Assembly: GCA_963749115.1 (NCBI GenBank)
Contig: CAVVLP010000015.1
Span: 134,326-198,325, forward strand
Direction: 5' to 3'
From: SZUA-36 sp963749115
GTDB taxonomy: Bacteria > Pseudomonadota > Gammaproteobacteria > Xanthomonadales > SZUA-36
Length of the DNA: 64,000 nucleotides
Part shown: positions 45,941 through 56,567 of the stretch, piece by piece
How positions within the stretch are numbered: position 1 is the first letter of the stretch
Layout of the letters: the number at the start of each line of letters is the position of its first letter
The notes under the pieces: generated by a model
What the model was told of the DNA's origin: nothing
Database searches by the model: none
Seen by the model: only the letters and a program-made list of their open reading frames with translations
Program-made: the position numbers and the translations under genes

Positions 45941-47047
45941 TTACTCCAGGTTGATGATTATCTTACCCCGGGCATGACCTTCTTCCGAATAGCGGATCGC
46001 CGCCGGAACTTCACCCAGGGTGTAACGGCGATCAATGACCGGGGTGATCTCTCCGGTCTCCATCAGATCAGCCAGGGTTTCCAGGTCAGCCTTACGCATT
46101 TTCGCGATCAAAAGGCTTAATTCCTGCCCTATAAACAGGTCGTAAACAGATGCCTTGATAGGCCCAATTAGCGGTCCGACCCAGTTACCTTTTCCACCAC
46201 CAACCATGACTAAAATCCCCTCGGGGGTCAGAACACGCCGGTTGTCTGAAAGCGAATGATTACCAATCATATCGACGATCAGGTCGTATTGTTGCCCGTT
46301 TTCGGTGTAATTTTCCTGTTTGTAATCAATGACATGATCCGCGCCGATTGAGCGCACCATCCCGGTATTGCGGGCACTGCATACACCGGTCACTTCTGCG
46401 CCGATTGACTTGGCAATCTGTATGGCAAAGGTACCTACACCACCCGATGCACCATTGATCAAAACCTTCTGCCCCGGCTTCAACCGACCCTTGTCGCGTA
46501 GAGCCTGCAATGCGGTGATTGCAGCTATCGGCACAGATGCCGCCTCATCGAAGCTCATATTGGCCGGTTTTATTGCCAGTGCCCGATCGTCAGCCATCGT
46601 TACATATTCGGCGAAGGCGCCGGTTCTGCCCCCAAACACCTCATCCCCCGGCTTGAATTGCCTTACGTTTTTGCCAACCGCCTCAATCGTACCTGCAAAG
46701 TCCACACCCAAACGTGTGTCCTTCGGTGTGCCGAGTCCGACGCCCAATAAGCGCATGATGTACGGCGAGCCCCTCATGTAGTGCCAGTCAAGCGGGTTAA
46801 CCGCAGCGGATTTAACTTTTACCAGCACCTCGTTATCCGCAGGGGTTGGTTTTGCAACGCTCTCAAGCTGAAGAACATCGGGCGAGCCGTAGCAATGATA
46901 AACAATGGCTTGCATCGGCTCAGCACCATCGGGCAGCAAAGTTGCCGGTCCGCAGGCGGAGTTATGACTCATCATGATGGCCAGCACAGACAGGCCAAGC
47001 AACGCGAGAATGAGAAAACTTCCTGTTATTTTGTAACGTAGCTTCAT
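45941..47047 (-). CDS. Zinc-free quinone-oxidoreductase-like dehydrogenase with N-terminal anchor
   Basis: A 368-residue medium-chain dehydrogenase/reductase. An N-terminal hydrophobic stretch (FLILALLGLSVLAIMM) may be a membrane anchor. The catalytic domain has NPLDWHYMRGSPYIMR and GVDFAGTIEAVGKNV, and the NADPH site VLINGASGGVGTFAIQIAKSIGA near residue 200. It belongs to the RTN4IP1/quinone-oxidoreductase-like group. Substrate is unknown. It follows the patatin gene on the same strand by 50 bases. Confidence 0.9.
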   Translation of the reverse strand: MKLRYKITGSFLILALLGLSVLAIMMSHNSACGPATLLPDGAEPMQAIVYHCYGSPDVLQLESVAKPTPADNEVLVKVKSAAVNPLDWHYMRGSPYIMRLLGVGLGTPKDTRLGVDFAGTIEAVGKNVRQFKPGDEVFGGRTGAFAEYVTMADDRALAIKPANMSFDEAASVPIAAITALQALRDKGRLKPGQKVLINGASGGVGTFAIQIAKSIGAEVTGVCSARNTGMVRSIGADHVIDYKQENYTENGQQYDLIVDMIGNHSLSDNRRVLTPEGILVMVGGGKGNWVGPLIGPIKASVYDLFIGQELSLLIAKMRKADLETLADLMETGEITPVIDRRYTLGEVPAAIRYSEEGHARGKIIINLE

Positions 47048-47097
47048 AAATCTTTCTCTCTTTTAGTCCCCTGGTGCATACTTTGATCGCACTGATG

Positions 47098-49992
47098 TCA
47101 GGGCAGGTCTTTGACCGGCGTCCTTATTTCAGCCAGTAACGCATCCCAGTCATCACGCCAGCTTTCCGGCCAGCATTCGCCTCCACCAGGCTCTTCTTCC
47201 AGGAGCTTCCAAATCCGCTGCACGTCACCTTTTACATCAAGGTTGCGGTCATCTGCGCAGGTCAGGGTCTCCATGTTTCCCCGGTCTTTGAGAAAAAGAC
47301 CATAAATTGCATTACGCATCGCCAATCCGCTTACTTTAATCTGCTTCTGCGGCCGGGCTGGTCCGCATTCGCCGGGGTCCCCCAGCCTGACGTCGCGCGC
47401 CAACATCCAGTGGGTGCCAAGACCACCGTCAATTCTCAACGGGCCGGGCATTGCCAGGTAGTGGATATCAATCAAATCACGCGCCGGTACGCCAGCGATT
47501 CGTTCCAGTTCACCTCGGATTTCTTCAAGTAGCTCCTTCATCAGCTGGCTGGCAATCTGGGTTGGTGCACCAAACTTGGAGCTGACCCCGGGTAACTTGG
47601 AGTAACCGGTACCACCGCCCGATGCTTCAGCGACCACGATATGGATTTGTGGAATTTTGGGCCGTGCAGACGGTGACTCCAGTGTCGGCTGCTTCATTAC
47701 CGTATCACGCAGGGCGAACAATAACGACAGGATACCCCGGTTTTCGACCGCACCACCATCGGTGACCCAGTAGCGAACTTTCTCCGCTTGCAAATCTACA
47801 GCGGCGTTCGGAAACACCGGCGGGAAGTTCGCGTTCAGTGCAGCGGCGGTGGTGAGCGGAACAACGGGTGCCTGAACGACGACGTATTTCAGTTGTTGCC
47901 CCAGCGGTGCAGAATCCACCAGGCCCGGAAATGCGCCGGCACTATCCGAGTTGGTAAAAATCAGCCGTCCTCCGCTGTTAACACCCCGTGTGCGCTCTCG
48001 CAGGCGGTGTGCACATTCTGGAAAAGTTTCATCAGCCCGACAGCTGCACTCACCCGTCTCACCGTCAGCACACTGCATGCTCAGTGAGCCGGCAAGTGCA
48101 GTATTTAGAATCAGTGTGAAATCGGTGTCCAGCTTACCCAGGGTCATATGACCGTCGTCAAAGCGGCGTTCGAAGCTTTCGGTCAGCAACTCACCCAGAC
48201 CTTCGTTCGCAAAGATCCGCCATTCAGCAACACCGTCCAGCACATCCCAGACAAAGGGGTCATCCATCGTGCATTGGAACTGGTGCCACGCATCACTGTC
48301 ACCATTGAGCAGGCTCTGGCGATGTCCGGCGAAGTAGGCCAGGCTGGCACCGCCGCCGGATACGCCACTGGCCAGTTTCAGGTCAGGGATCAGGCCCTCT
48401 TCACGTAGACCGTTCAGTACACCGACGGTATACAACGCCGCCCGGGTTCCACCGCCTGAGGCTGACATCAGGACAACGTGATCCTTTGTCCTGTCCTCAA
48501 AAATCAACTGCTCCAGGCTGGATGATTGTGGCACACCCGGCTCGATGACCTGCTGCTGAGCCAGTTGTGGCCCGGCAAAGACTACCCAGACAAGAACCGC
48601 CAGGCCGGCCGTGACCAGGATATTCAGGAAGCTGAAATAAAAACGGAGTCGTGCACGTAGATCAGCCAGGGCCGCCGTTGTGGTTGATTCATCTTTGCCT
48701 TGAGCAGACGTGGCCAGGCGTTCGAATAAGCTCGAGCCTGTCGTACAGCTGGAAATTTTCCTCACTGCTTTTGCGGTTGTGACCAATCGCAACAAAACGT
48801 GCACCACCATGGATTTGCAGTACTCGATCTTGCTGCCTGACAATCGTGGCAATACAATCCTTCGCGATGTTGTAGTTGATTTTGCCGTAGTTGTACACAT
48901 CTTCCGGTTTGTCTTCATCGGGGCGAAGAATCGCTATCAATTTCGCACAGACTTCAGAATTGATCCAATATTCAAAGAACCAAAAATAGGCGTAGGCGCA
49001 AACAATTATCAGGAACAAAGGTAGTTGATATTCTGAGTCAATGATCGTGGAGACATATTGCATTTCGGCAAGACGTCCGATCCCCAGCAGGATCACGATA
49101 ATCGAGATAACCAGCGGGCCGCCCGTAAACAGGGTACGGCGCAGAAGTGTATTGATGGCGTTGAGACGCGGATCCAGGTTCAGCAGCGTGAGAACGATAA
49201 GCCAGATCAAGGCGGTGCTCACAGTCTTTGCCAAAAGTGGTGAGCCGGGTAAGAAGACGGCCACCAACAGAAGGGCCGGCAGCCAAAGGAATGGCACCAG
49301 GTTGTACAAGGGCACGCTTAATAGCCCGCGAAGAAATTTCAAAAAAGAAATCGCCGGATAGCCCGGGCTTTGAAACAGTTCAGTCTGCTTCAACCGCTCG
49401 CGGAATACACGCTTGCGCTGATCGGACTGCCGGCCAAGCAACAACACGGCCAGAAGTTTTGAGCCAGGGCCACGGGTACCAGGATCGCCGGTATGAAAAC
49501 CAGCAGAAGATGACGGTAAACCATGTGACCTGCAGCCGTGCTATCAGGCCCGGCGGCCCACCAGATCAAACCACATAAAACGGTTGCCCAGGCCATTTGA
49601 AACCAGAAGGTGTGCTTTCCCCGGAACACAAATGTACCTGCAACCAGGACCACCCAGGCGGCAGCAAGCCAAGCCAGACCTTGGAGCAGACCCGGTGGTG
49701 ATTCGTGCCAGGGTATGGGCAACCTCGGTCCAAACACGATATACACCGCCAACAGTGCCGGTATCAGCAAGACAATAAACGGGTGACCCTGAAATCCCAG
49801 TCGCTTTGCAAACCAGCCGTCGTAGCTGCGGTTGAAACCAAAATCAAAAGTTCGGAAACGGTAGTCCAGTTTTGCCAGCAACCAGCTCAATCGTTGTCCG
49901 AACCAGCCCAGGTCTCCGCCAGCCAGCTTGCGCCGTGCATGCTCCCATGTCCCATATCCGCTTCGACTATCAGGCTTGTGTTCTTTGTTCAT
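47098..49992 (-). CDS. Membrane patatin-like phospholipase (two apparent frameshifts)
   Basis: About 964 residues. The first half holds several hydrophobic helices in two groups (FIVLLIPALLAVYIVFG, AWLAAAWVVLVAGTFVF and FLWLPALLLVAVFLPG, FLIIVCAYAYFWFFEY). The C-terminal half is a patatin domain: oxyanion loop SASGGGTRAALYTVGVL, nucleophile Ser in GVSGGGASLAYF, and the catalytic Asp in DGGAVENRG. Two frame breaks (about 49425-49440 and 48725) are needed for the whole reading. Patatins hydrolyse phospholipid acyl chains. It sits at the end of an operon-like string of phosphatase, metallo-beta-lactamase protein and a small gene. Confidence 0.83.
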
Positions 49993-50025
49993 GATTCAGT
50001 GTCCATATTAAGTACCCGACAATCT

Positions 50026-50204
50026 TCAATCGTCGATCACGAGTTTGCCGTTTGCCGGGTCATCTTCGATGGGGATGCCGTATACCGGATGGTAATTCCA
50101 GATGGCCTTGAGCATGGTGCTGTCCCAGGTGCACCGGTGCGGCAGCAGTCGAGCAGGTATGCCCGTTGGATGGCGTGTGAGTTGCGCATTGTGCCGCGCA
50201 ACAT
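50026..50204 (-). CDS. Possible small protein between MBL and patatin genes (frame break)
   Basis: An ATG at 50204 has AGGGAGA at ideal spacing, the site lying inside the last codons of the upstream gene whose stop is only two bases away. The frame gives MRNSHAIQRAYLLDCC, and after one frame change continues as WDSTMLKAIWNYHPVYG and PANGKLVIDD to a stop at 50026, about 59 residues. Ribosome site and tight spacing favour a real gene, but the needed frame change makes it uncertain. No family is recognised. Confidence 0.38.
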
Positions 50205-50206
50205 CT

Positions 50207-51766
50207 TTACTCTCCCTGGTATTTTGACTTGAAATGTAACACGCCTTTCGCGTCGGGGTGCAGTTCCGAGACGTCCCATTGCTTGCCGGCAGAGCTGCGT
50301 TCAATCCTCTGTGCGATGACCACATCGTGACCGTCCGTTCGAACGTAGATCGCACCATATACCTGTACCGTCCGGTTGATCGTATCGTCGACCAGTTTGC
50401 GAAACGCCTTGTTCGCCGCCGTTTTCATTTTTGATGCCTTGGCTTTATCCTGCGGGTTTTTGGCCTTGTTGACTGCCTCGATTGCTTTAAGCACGGCAGT
50501 ATGTGCCGCCTTTAATTGTCTGCGCTCCTGGGCGGGGTCACGAATGGCGTCCTTGGCGGAACGCGCCAGCTCCGTGCTGAAGATGAGCGGACGTTCACCA
50601 CGTGAAGTCACACCGATAGCCCCGAGGGTTTCCGCCCGCGGGTGCGAGTGGGGTTCATCATCGCCGCTCGAGATCACCGTGACTATCGGGTTCACCGCAC
50701 CGAGAAACAGCGAGGAAAAATCCGCGCTACCATGATGGCAGCTCTTGGCAATGTCGACTTCCAGTTTCTTGCGCGCCTCGTTGATGTACTTTGTGAAGGC
50801 GGTCTTTTTCTCGGGGACGGGCTTGCCCATGATCGTGCTGAGCAACAGTTTCTCGGCCGGGATATTGAGGTCACCACCCAGCAGCATCCGTACTTTGCCG
50901 TAGGTCAGTCGCAGTACTACAGAGTGACCGTTCTTGGTGAAACCGGTGTTGCCGAAATCACGCAGTCCGGCCTTACCCTGGCCTGTCTTCTCTACCACCG
51001 GGCCCAGCACCTGGATAGTCACCTCTTCGCCGGGTTCGAAGCCTGGCATGTGTCCGTCATCGCGGGAAAGCATTTTGAAGGTACCGAACTTACCCGCCTC
51101 CAGTGCCATTCTTAGCATGTCCGGATAATTCTTACGCCCCGGAATAATGGAGTCTTTGTCCAACAGTGTCTTGAGTTGAGCCTTGGACTTGATCAGGTGC
51201 GTGAACAATTTTGGCTTGGTTGCAGTACTGGAACCGAGGACAGAATCACCTTTACGCTCGACGAGTCCGTTGTGATAGAGGGTCTTGAACGATAATCCGG
51301 GTTGTTTGAATATTGGTTTAAAGCCTTTGTAATGATCCTGGTCCGGGTGCGAAATGATACCAGCATGAATCTCTTTTGGCCGATTTGCACTCGGGTACAT
51401 AAAACGATACTTCACGTAACGCATCATGTTGTCTTTCTCGCCGGCGTCGATGAGCATTGCCCGGCGTTCGAAATCAGGCTTGTCCTTGTCCGGCATGATC
51501 ATCAGGCAACCATCACCCTGGCCAATGTCAACAAACGTGACTTCGAGAACAGGATGGCTCTGGATATCGCTTTTCTTTATCCAGCCATCGTGGATTTTAG
51601 TGCCCTCATCAATGCGTACACCGACTTTTGCAAAGTTGCCCGGTGGCTCTTCGCGCAAATCGATCAGGTCGCCCCACAGTAGCTGCACCAGTTTTTTAGT
51701 CGACTTCTTGCCGTTATCGTCCTTGTAGACAGTTGCTGTCGGACCGGCTGCGTAACGCGATTTCAT
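50207..51766 (-). CDS. ComEC-like metallo-beta-lactamase-fold hydrolase
   Basis: A 519-residue soluble protein. An N-terminal SH3-like part (LVQLLWGDLIDLREEPPGN) precedes a beta-lactamase domain with FVDIGQGDGCLMIM, the zinc motif SHPDQDHYKG near residue 137, LLGGDL and the CHHGS motif typical of ComEC/Rec2 family C-terminal domains. No membrane segment or signal peptide is present, so it is a cytoplasmic nuclease or phosphodiesterase relative. The lysine/alanine-rich region about 400-470 looks helical. It precedes the patatin gene on the same strand. Confidence 0.85.
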   Translation of the reverse strand: MKSRYAAGPTATVYKDDNGKKSTKKLVQLLWGDLIDLREEPPGNFAKVGVRIDEGTKIHDGWIKKSDIQSHPVLEVTFVDIGQGDGCLMIMPDKDKPDFERRAMLIDAGEKDNMMRYVKYRFMYPSANRPKEIHAGIISHPDQDHYKGFKPIFKQPGLSFKTLYHNGLVERKGDSVLGSSTATKPKLFTHLIKSKAQLKTLLDKDSIIPGRKNYPDMLRMALEAGKFGTFKMLSRDDGHMPGFEPGEEVTIQVLGPVVEKTGQGKAGLRDFGNTGFTKNGHSVVLRLTYGKVRMLLGGDLNIPAEKLLLSTIMGKPVPEKKTAFTKYINEARKKLEVDIAKSCHHGSADFSSLFLGAVNPIVTVISSGDDEPHSHPRAETLGAIGVTSRGERPLIFSTELARSAKDAIRDPAQERRQLKAAHTAVLKAIEAVNKAKNPQDKAKASKMKTAANKAFRKLVDDTINRTVQVYGAIYVRTDGHDVVIAQRIERSSAGKQWDVSELHPDAKGVLHFKSKYQGE

Positions 51767-51882
51767 CAGGTACTCCCCAACTCTGCTTGAAAGAATTATC
51801 TTTCAAAGTATAAAAAGAATAGTCGTGATATCGCCAAAAATCTACGTAACCGGGCAGTCAACGCTGTGGGTCAACTCACCGC

Positions 51883-52714
51883 CTACCCGCCATCACCTGG
51901 GATAAAACTGCTCCAGGATCCATGCATGGGATTGGGAAGAATGTGCCAGCGGACACCCCAGTATTCACTAAACTCCATGGTCATCCGGTCGCGGGCCTCT
52001 GCTGTTGCTGCCGGACAGGGTGCAACCGGCTTGGCGCGTATGCAGGGTAGAAAGTCACCCAGGTCGTCGCCGATCAACATGATGACACGATAACCCTTTG
52101 CCACAAGCTCCTGGCGAAAACGTTTTTCACGGTTCCACTCGGGCTTCTCACCCACCAGCATCAGGTGCTCGGCATCGGTTTTGATACCGGCCTCAGCCAG
52201 GTTTTTCAGGGTTATCGCTTCCTGCGGGCAGGGCCCCTTGGCGAAGTCCCGTTCGTGACAGGGTCGATTGGTAATGAAAAATACGGTTACGCCTTTTTCC
52301 CTGGCAGCCTGGATAAATTCAGGAGCACCTTTTATACGGCGGGCCTGATTATTCTGCTGCCAATAATCGAAAGCCTCATGACTGAAGTTGCCTTTGATCT
52401 CTGCCTGAAATTCGACATTGCTGACGGACGTTTCATCGACATCGAGTATGACGGCAGGAGGCAGGTTCGCCTTGCCTTCATATCCGGGTAATGCGCTTGA
52501 ATTCTTCATCCGCAATCAATGCATCAAGATGACCGGTCGCGTTTTGATAAGCCTGCAGTGTGAGTGCATCGTACTCTGCTGCGGATTCGACCCAGGCTGT
52601 TCCGAGTTGTGATTCCATCACTTGAGGCTTTTTGCTGAGCGATGTTTGAGTACAGGCCCCAAGGCCTGCAATCATCAATATCACTAAAACCGTTATGGCC
52701 TTGTCCGTGTTCAT
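51883..52714 (-). CDS. Acid phosphatase lipoprotein, HAD class IIIB (apparent frameshift)
   Basis: From the ATG at 52714 the lipoprotein signal ends at the GLGAC lipobox. After a skipped base near 52490-52515 the frame continues as GYEGKANLPPAVILDVDETSVSN, where DVDET is the HAD nucleophile motif, and FFITNRPCHE, MLIGDDLGDF complete the active site. The e(P4)-like family hydrolyses nucleoside monophosphates and small phosphomonoesters at the cell surface. The restored length is about 276 residues. It heads the string that leads to the MBL and patatin genes. Confidence 0.87.
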
Positions 52715-52991
52715 ACCGCACACATCAATGTAATCAGTCCTTAAGTTCCACACGCTTGTTATTTGAATTTGGGAAAGGAATAGTAGCAGATGTACGGGCT
52801 TTATTAAGTGGGGTAGCATTTCGGTTTGAGAAGACGCATCTCGAGGCAGGGTGAGCAGCGATGACAACAGCAGCTGAAATTCAAAAAGTTTTATTTAAAC
52901 TGACAGATGTCGACAGAGACCGGATTCACCGCATTTGGCAGGTAACTGGAAACTGAATAGTTTAATCTAACCCGGGTGAATAGGAGTGCGC

Positions 52992-53744
52992 ATGCAGGTA
53001 TTGGGAATAGACATAGGGGGTAGCGGGATCAAGGGCGCGCTGGTGGATCTTGATAACGGTGAACTCACCAGTGAGCGAATACGTATCGAAACACCTCCCA
53101 CTTTTGAAATTGGCGCTGTAACGGAAACCATTGCCACGCTGGTCAAAGCGTTTGATTACAAGGGAGCCGTTGGGGTTGGTTTTCCGGCTGCGGTAGCTGA
53201 CGGTATTGTCCTGACTGCACCCACGGCCCATCATGTTTCGGGTTGGACCCGGCAATCTGTCAATGAACGGTTTTCAGAAGCGACCGGCTGCAATGTGATG
53301 GTGGTCAATGATGCCGATGCGGCCGGTTTGGCGGAAATGCGCTTTGGTGCAGGGCGTGGAGTCAATGGTGTTGTCATAACCATCACCCTGGGTACAGGTG
53401 TCGGGGCCGGTCTTTTTATGGATGGAAAGCTGGTGCCCAATCTCGAACTTGGGAAGCTGTTTCTGGAAAGCCACGAGGAAGTGGTTGAACAATACATGGC
53501 CGGGCGGATCAAGAAAGAACAGGGCTTGAAATGGTATGAGTATGGCGAACGTCTGAATGAATTCTGTCTTCACGTCGAGCATTTATTTTCACCACAACTC
53601 ATCATCATTGGTGGTGGAGTAAGCAAGAAACATAAGAAATTTCTGTCTGAAGATCAGCTTCACCGTACCCGGATCGTGCCGGCAGAACTGCGCAACCAGG
53701 CGGGAATCACAGGTGCGGCAGTTTGGGCAGCCGCTGTAAGCTGA
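52992..53744 (+). CDS. ppgK: Polyphosphate glucokinase (ROK family)
   Basis: A 250-residue kinase from the ATG at 52992 (GTG at 52986 also possible; TAGGAG is upstream). The ATP/polyphosphate loop is GIDIGGSGIKGALVD, the sugar site contains NDADAAGLAEMRFG, and ITLGTGVGAGLFMDG and VPNLELGKLF match PPGK. It phosphorylates glucose with polyphosphate or ATP. The ROK zinc-finger HxCxxC signature is absent, as is normal for PPGK. It is divergent from the phosphatase gene. Confidence 0.9.
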   Translation: MQVLGIDIGGSGIKGALVDLDNGELTSERIRIETPPTFEIGAVTETIATLVKAFDYKGAVGVGFPAAVADGIVLTAPTAHHVSGWTRQSVNERFSEATGCNVMVVNDADAAGLAEMRFGAGRGVNGVVITITLGTGVGAGLFMDGKLVPNLELGKLFLESHEEVVEQYMAGRIKKEQGLKWYEYGERLNEFCLHVEHLFSPQLIIIGGGVSKKHKKFLSEDQLHRTRIVPAELRNQAGITGAAVWAAAVS

Positions 53745-53780
53745 CCTGATGATGGTGTCGGATCAAATCGGCAAGCGGCA

Positions 53781-55662
53781 TCAACGGCCTTCCTGTTCCT
53801 CCCTGTTCTGCGAAACCGCCTGGCGGTAGGCTGAAATAAAATCGCTTTCTGCGACTGAACCAACAAGGCTCATCGAGGTACTATCCGCCACTACCGGCAG
53901 CAGGTATCCGACCAGGTTTTCCATGGCAAGGAAACCGGTCCACAGGTCATCTGACCTTTGCAAAAAATGATTCACCGGTTCGCACAATTCCATGGCTGTC
54001 TGGTCGTTGCGGGCTGCAACCAGGCGTCGCAAGTGGTAGTCTCCCTACCAGGCGGCGGGACTCACCCTCGATCACGAAAATATCCCCCTCATGACCTCGT
54101 AAAACGAGCTTTTGCAGTTCTGCTACCGTGCTGTCCGGCTGCACGGCCAGGCAATTCTGAGACATGATTTCATCCATCTGCCGGGCCGCCATCAGCCGTT
54201 GTTCCTTTGGTCTTTCAAGGTCGATTCCCAATCTCAGAATCTGCCGGTGAAAGATCGATCGGGCGTAGAACCGGGTAACCAGGGCATTCGCCGCCACCAC
54301 GCCGATCATCACGGCCGTGGCTGCCTGGTAGTTTTCGGTTAACTCAAAGACTATCAGGATGGTGGCAAGCGGCGCCCCAATCACCGATGCGATCAATGCA
54401 CCCATACCAACCAGCACACAGATCTGGTAATCGAGAAACGGTACCAGGAATCCGGCCAGACCACCCAATGCAGCACCCATGAAAAGTGCCGGGCTGAAGA
54501 CACCTCCCGGGTAACGGAATCCAAGGCAACTCACGCTGGCCAGCAATTTTGCCAGGCACAACAGCGCGAGCAGTCCGATCCCGTAAGTCGATGCAGCAAC
54601 ATCGGGATCGAGAATACCCTGCATGGTTTTTTCACCGAGCCCCAGGACTTCGGGCATCCACCACCCGATTGCTCCGGCCAGCGCACCACCCACGGCGGGC
54701 TGAATCCAGATCGGAAGTCGCGCCCTGCTGGCCAGTTCCCCGACCCTGAGGATGCCGTTCATGTAAACCAGCGCCACGCCTGCTGCGGCCAGGCCCAGCA
54801 ATGCATACATGGCGTACTCCCAAACCACGAGGTGCAGACTTTCCTCGGTAAGTTTGAGAGCGACATATTCAAAACCGTGATACCGCGTTACACCCACGGC
54901 GACCACCGAGGCCACGGTTATCGGTGCCAGCGCCCGCAGGGAGAAATGCCCGATAATGACTTCGTGGGCAAAAATCACACCAGCGATAGGCGCATTGAAC
55001 GAAGCTGAAATCGCAGCAGCCACACCACAGCCCAGCAGCACCCGCAGCCCGGTGCGTGTCAACCCGACGACTCGTCCAAGGATAGATCCCACCGTTGCAC
55101 CCAGTTGAACTGCCGGGCCGTACCTTCCAACCGAAGCTTCCAGCCCGAGGGCCAGGGCGTCACAGGCCGCTGTAATGACGCCGTCCTTGATCTTGAGACG
55201 TCCATCGTGTTCGTGCACCGCGATGATCACATCGGCCGGGCCTCGAAATCGATTCCAGTGAAGCGCCTTGAGAATCAATCCAAAAAACAGTCCGCCCAGC
55301 GTCAGCAGCAGTAACTGGCTCAAGCCCGGTGAAATATGCGCGGCGTCGTGTACCCACTGGTCAAAAAGACGGTAGGAAAGACGAAAACCATAGGCGCCGT
55401 ACGCCACCAGGCTACCCAGGATAACTGCCAGGCCGGATAGGCCAAGCAGCGAAAAGTTGAGCTGTCGCCTGATGCGTGCTGCGACGTTTTTACTCTCGTG
55501 CAGCTGATCCACATCGGCGGTCGCCTGCGGTTTATCACCGTCTTTCTTTTCAGTTAAGGTATTTCGTTTCCATGTCTGGCTGTCGATCTGCCCTGGGCTG
55601 TTCTTCCCGCTATACACTACTCCGAAAAAGAGGCCGGGATACATTTTTCCTGCAAAGCGCAA
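53781..55662 (-). CDS. CLC chloride channel/transporter with CBS domains (apparent frameshift)
   Basis: A CLC-fold membrane protein of about 626 residues in ~11 hydrophobic segments, followed by a CBS pair. One skipped base near 54030-54040 connects LVGRLP to LRRLVAARNDQTAMELCE. The selectivity-filter regions CLGFRYPGGVFSPALFMGA and LEASVGRYGPAVQLGATVG are visible; in the second, Tyr takes the place of the gating Glu of GREGP. Whether it is a channel, antiporter or fluoride exporter is not settled. The exact start is uncertain because the N-terminal 40 residues lack a clear signal. Confidence 0.87.
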
Positions 55663-55836
55663 ATAAATTTATCTGAATCCCAAAGGATCAAACTCTCCCT
55701 GGCACATGAATTTGTGCAATCTTCTTATTTTCATCATATTTTCACTAACTTTATCCTTTTTTGTAGATCAAAATAGTATTCGCCGGAAATAGTCATCGTT
55801 TGGTTTTATGATCCTACATCACAAAGGAAAGCCATT

Positions 55837-56162
55837 ATGAAAATGAACACTGGAAAATTCGTTTATCTAATCGCACTATTGCTCGTTTTTTCTGTTGGTA
55901 CGGTCAATGCGAAGCAGAAAGACACCTCGCCGAAAGCAATCTCAGAAGCAGATGCAAAGTCAAACAGCGACCGGCGCTCAGCAGCAGAAAAAGCAAGTGC
56001 GTAATCAGCATCAGTACGACAAAAATCAGACTGAAGGCAAAGAAAAAGGGTCAGGGCGATCACAAGGGTGGCTATAAAGGTCAGGACCAGGGCGAGGGAA
56101 AGGGTAAAGGTAAAGGCCAAAATCAGGGCGAAGATGACAAGGGTGGTCAGGGTAACGGCTAG
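55837..56162 (+). CDS. Small exported Gly/Lys/Gln-rich protein (two apparent frameshifts)
   Basis: From the ATG at 55837, with AAAGGA upstream, a signal peptide (FVYLIALLLVFSVGTVNA) is followed by a hydrophilic chain. Two skipped bases, near 55955 and 56044, lead through GAQQQKKQVRNQHQYDKNQ into KGQGDHKGGYKGQDQGEGKG and end at GGQGNG, about 107 residues. The mature part is low-complexity and charged, like extracellular matrix or polymer-binding peptides. No family is recognised. Confidence 0.55.
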
Positions 56163-56567
56163 AGGGGCCGGATACATTTATTCGCTAAGTTGCAATTGTC
56201 GGTATCCAATCTGACAGTAACGGTCAGATTTGATCAAACCAAAGGGACTGCTCTGCAGCCAATAGCGGACTTTGTGGTTCGTTGAGATAAGAGAAGCGGA
56301 CCTGAATCATTCCCGGGATGTGGGTCAACCTCTGCCCGTGTGTATAAAGCCAATTTCCGCAACACATCCGTGTATACAAAGTGCGAAGTTATTTATATCG
56401 CCTATACTTGTTGCTAATGAGACGCATTTTAAAAAGTTGCGCTCATTAAAAGACCCCTTGTCGAATAATTCGATACGGAAATCCTTCACCCGTGATGGGT
56501 ATCTATTCTCCGATTAGCAATCTGAGTTCCTGATGCGGTTACCTTAATTAACTTAGGAGCTCAAAGT
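56163..56567. other. Intergenic stretch without a convincing gene
   Basis: A plus-strand frame at 56272-56517 codes 81 residues but has no ribosome site and an un-protein-like sequence, so I do not call it. The stretch must hold the promoter and leader (TTAGGAG at 56551-56557) of the next exported-protein gene. No repeat or hairpin of note was seen. Confidence 0.5.

Noticed and set aside
47098..49992. CBASS-type effector reading of the patatin gene
   Set aside because: No CD-NTase, ubiquitin-like or sensor gene is next to it; the membrane N-terminus also differs from CapV.
56272..56517. Plus-strand frame of 81 codons between two exported-protein genes
   Set aside because: No Shine-Dalgarno and no recognisable composition; likely chance.
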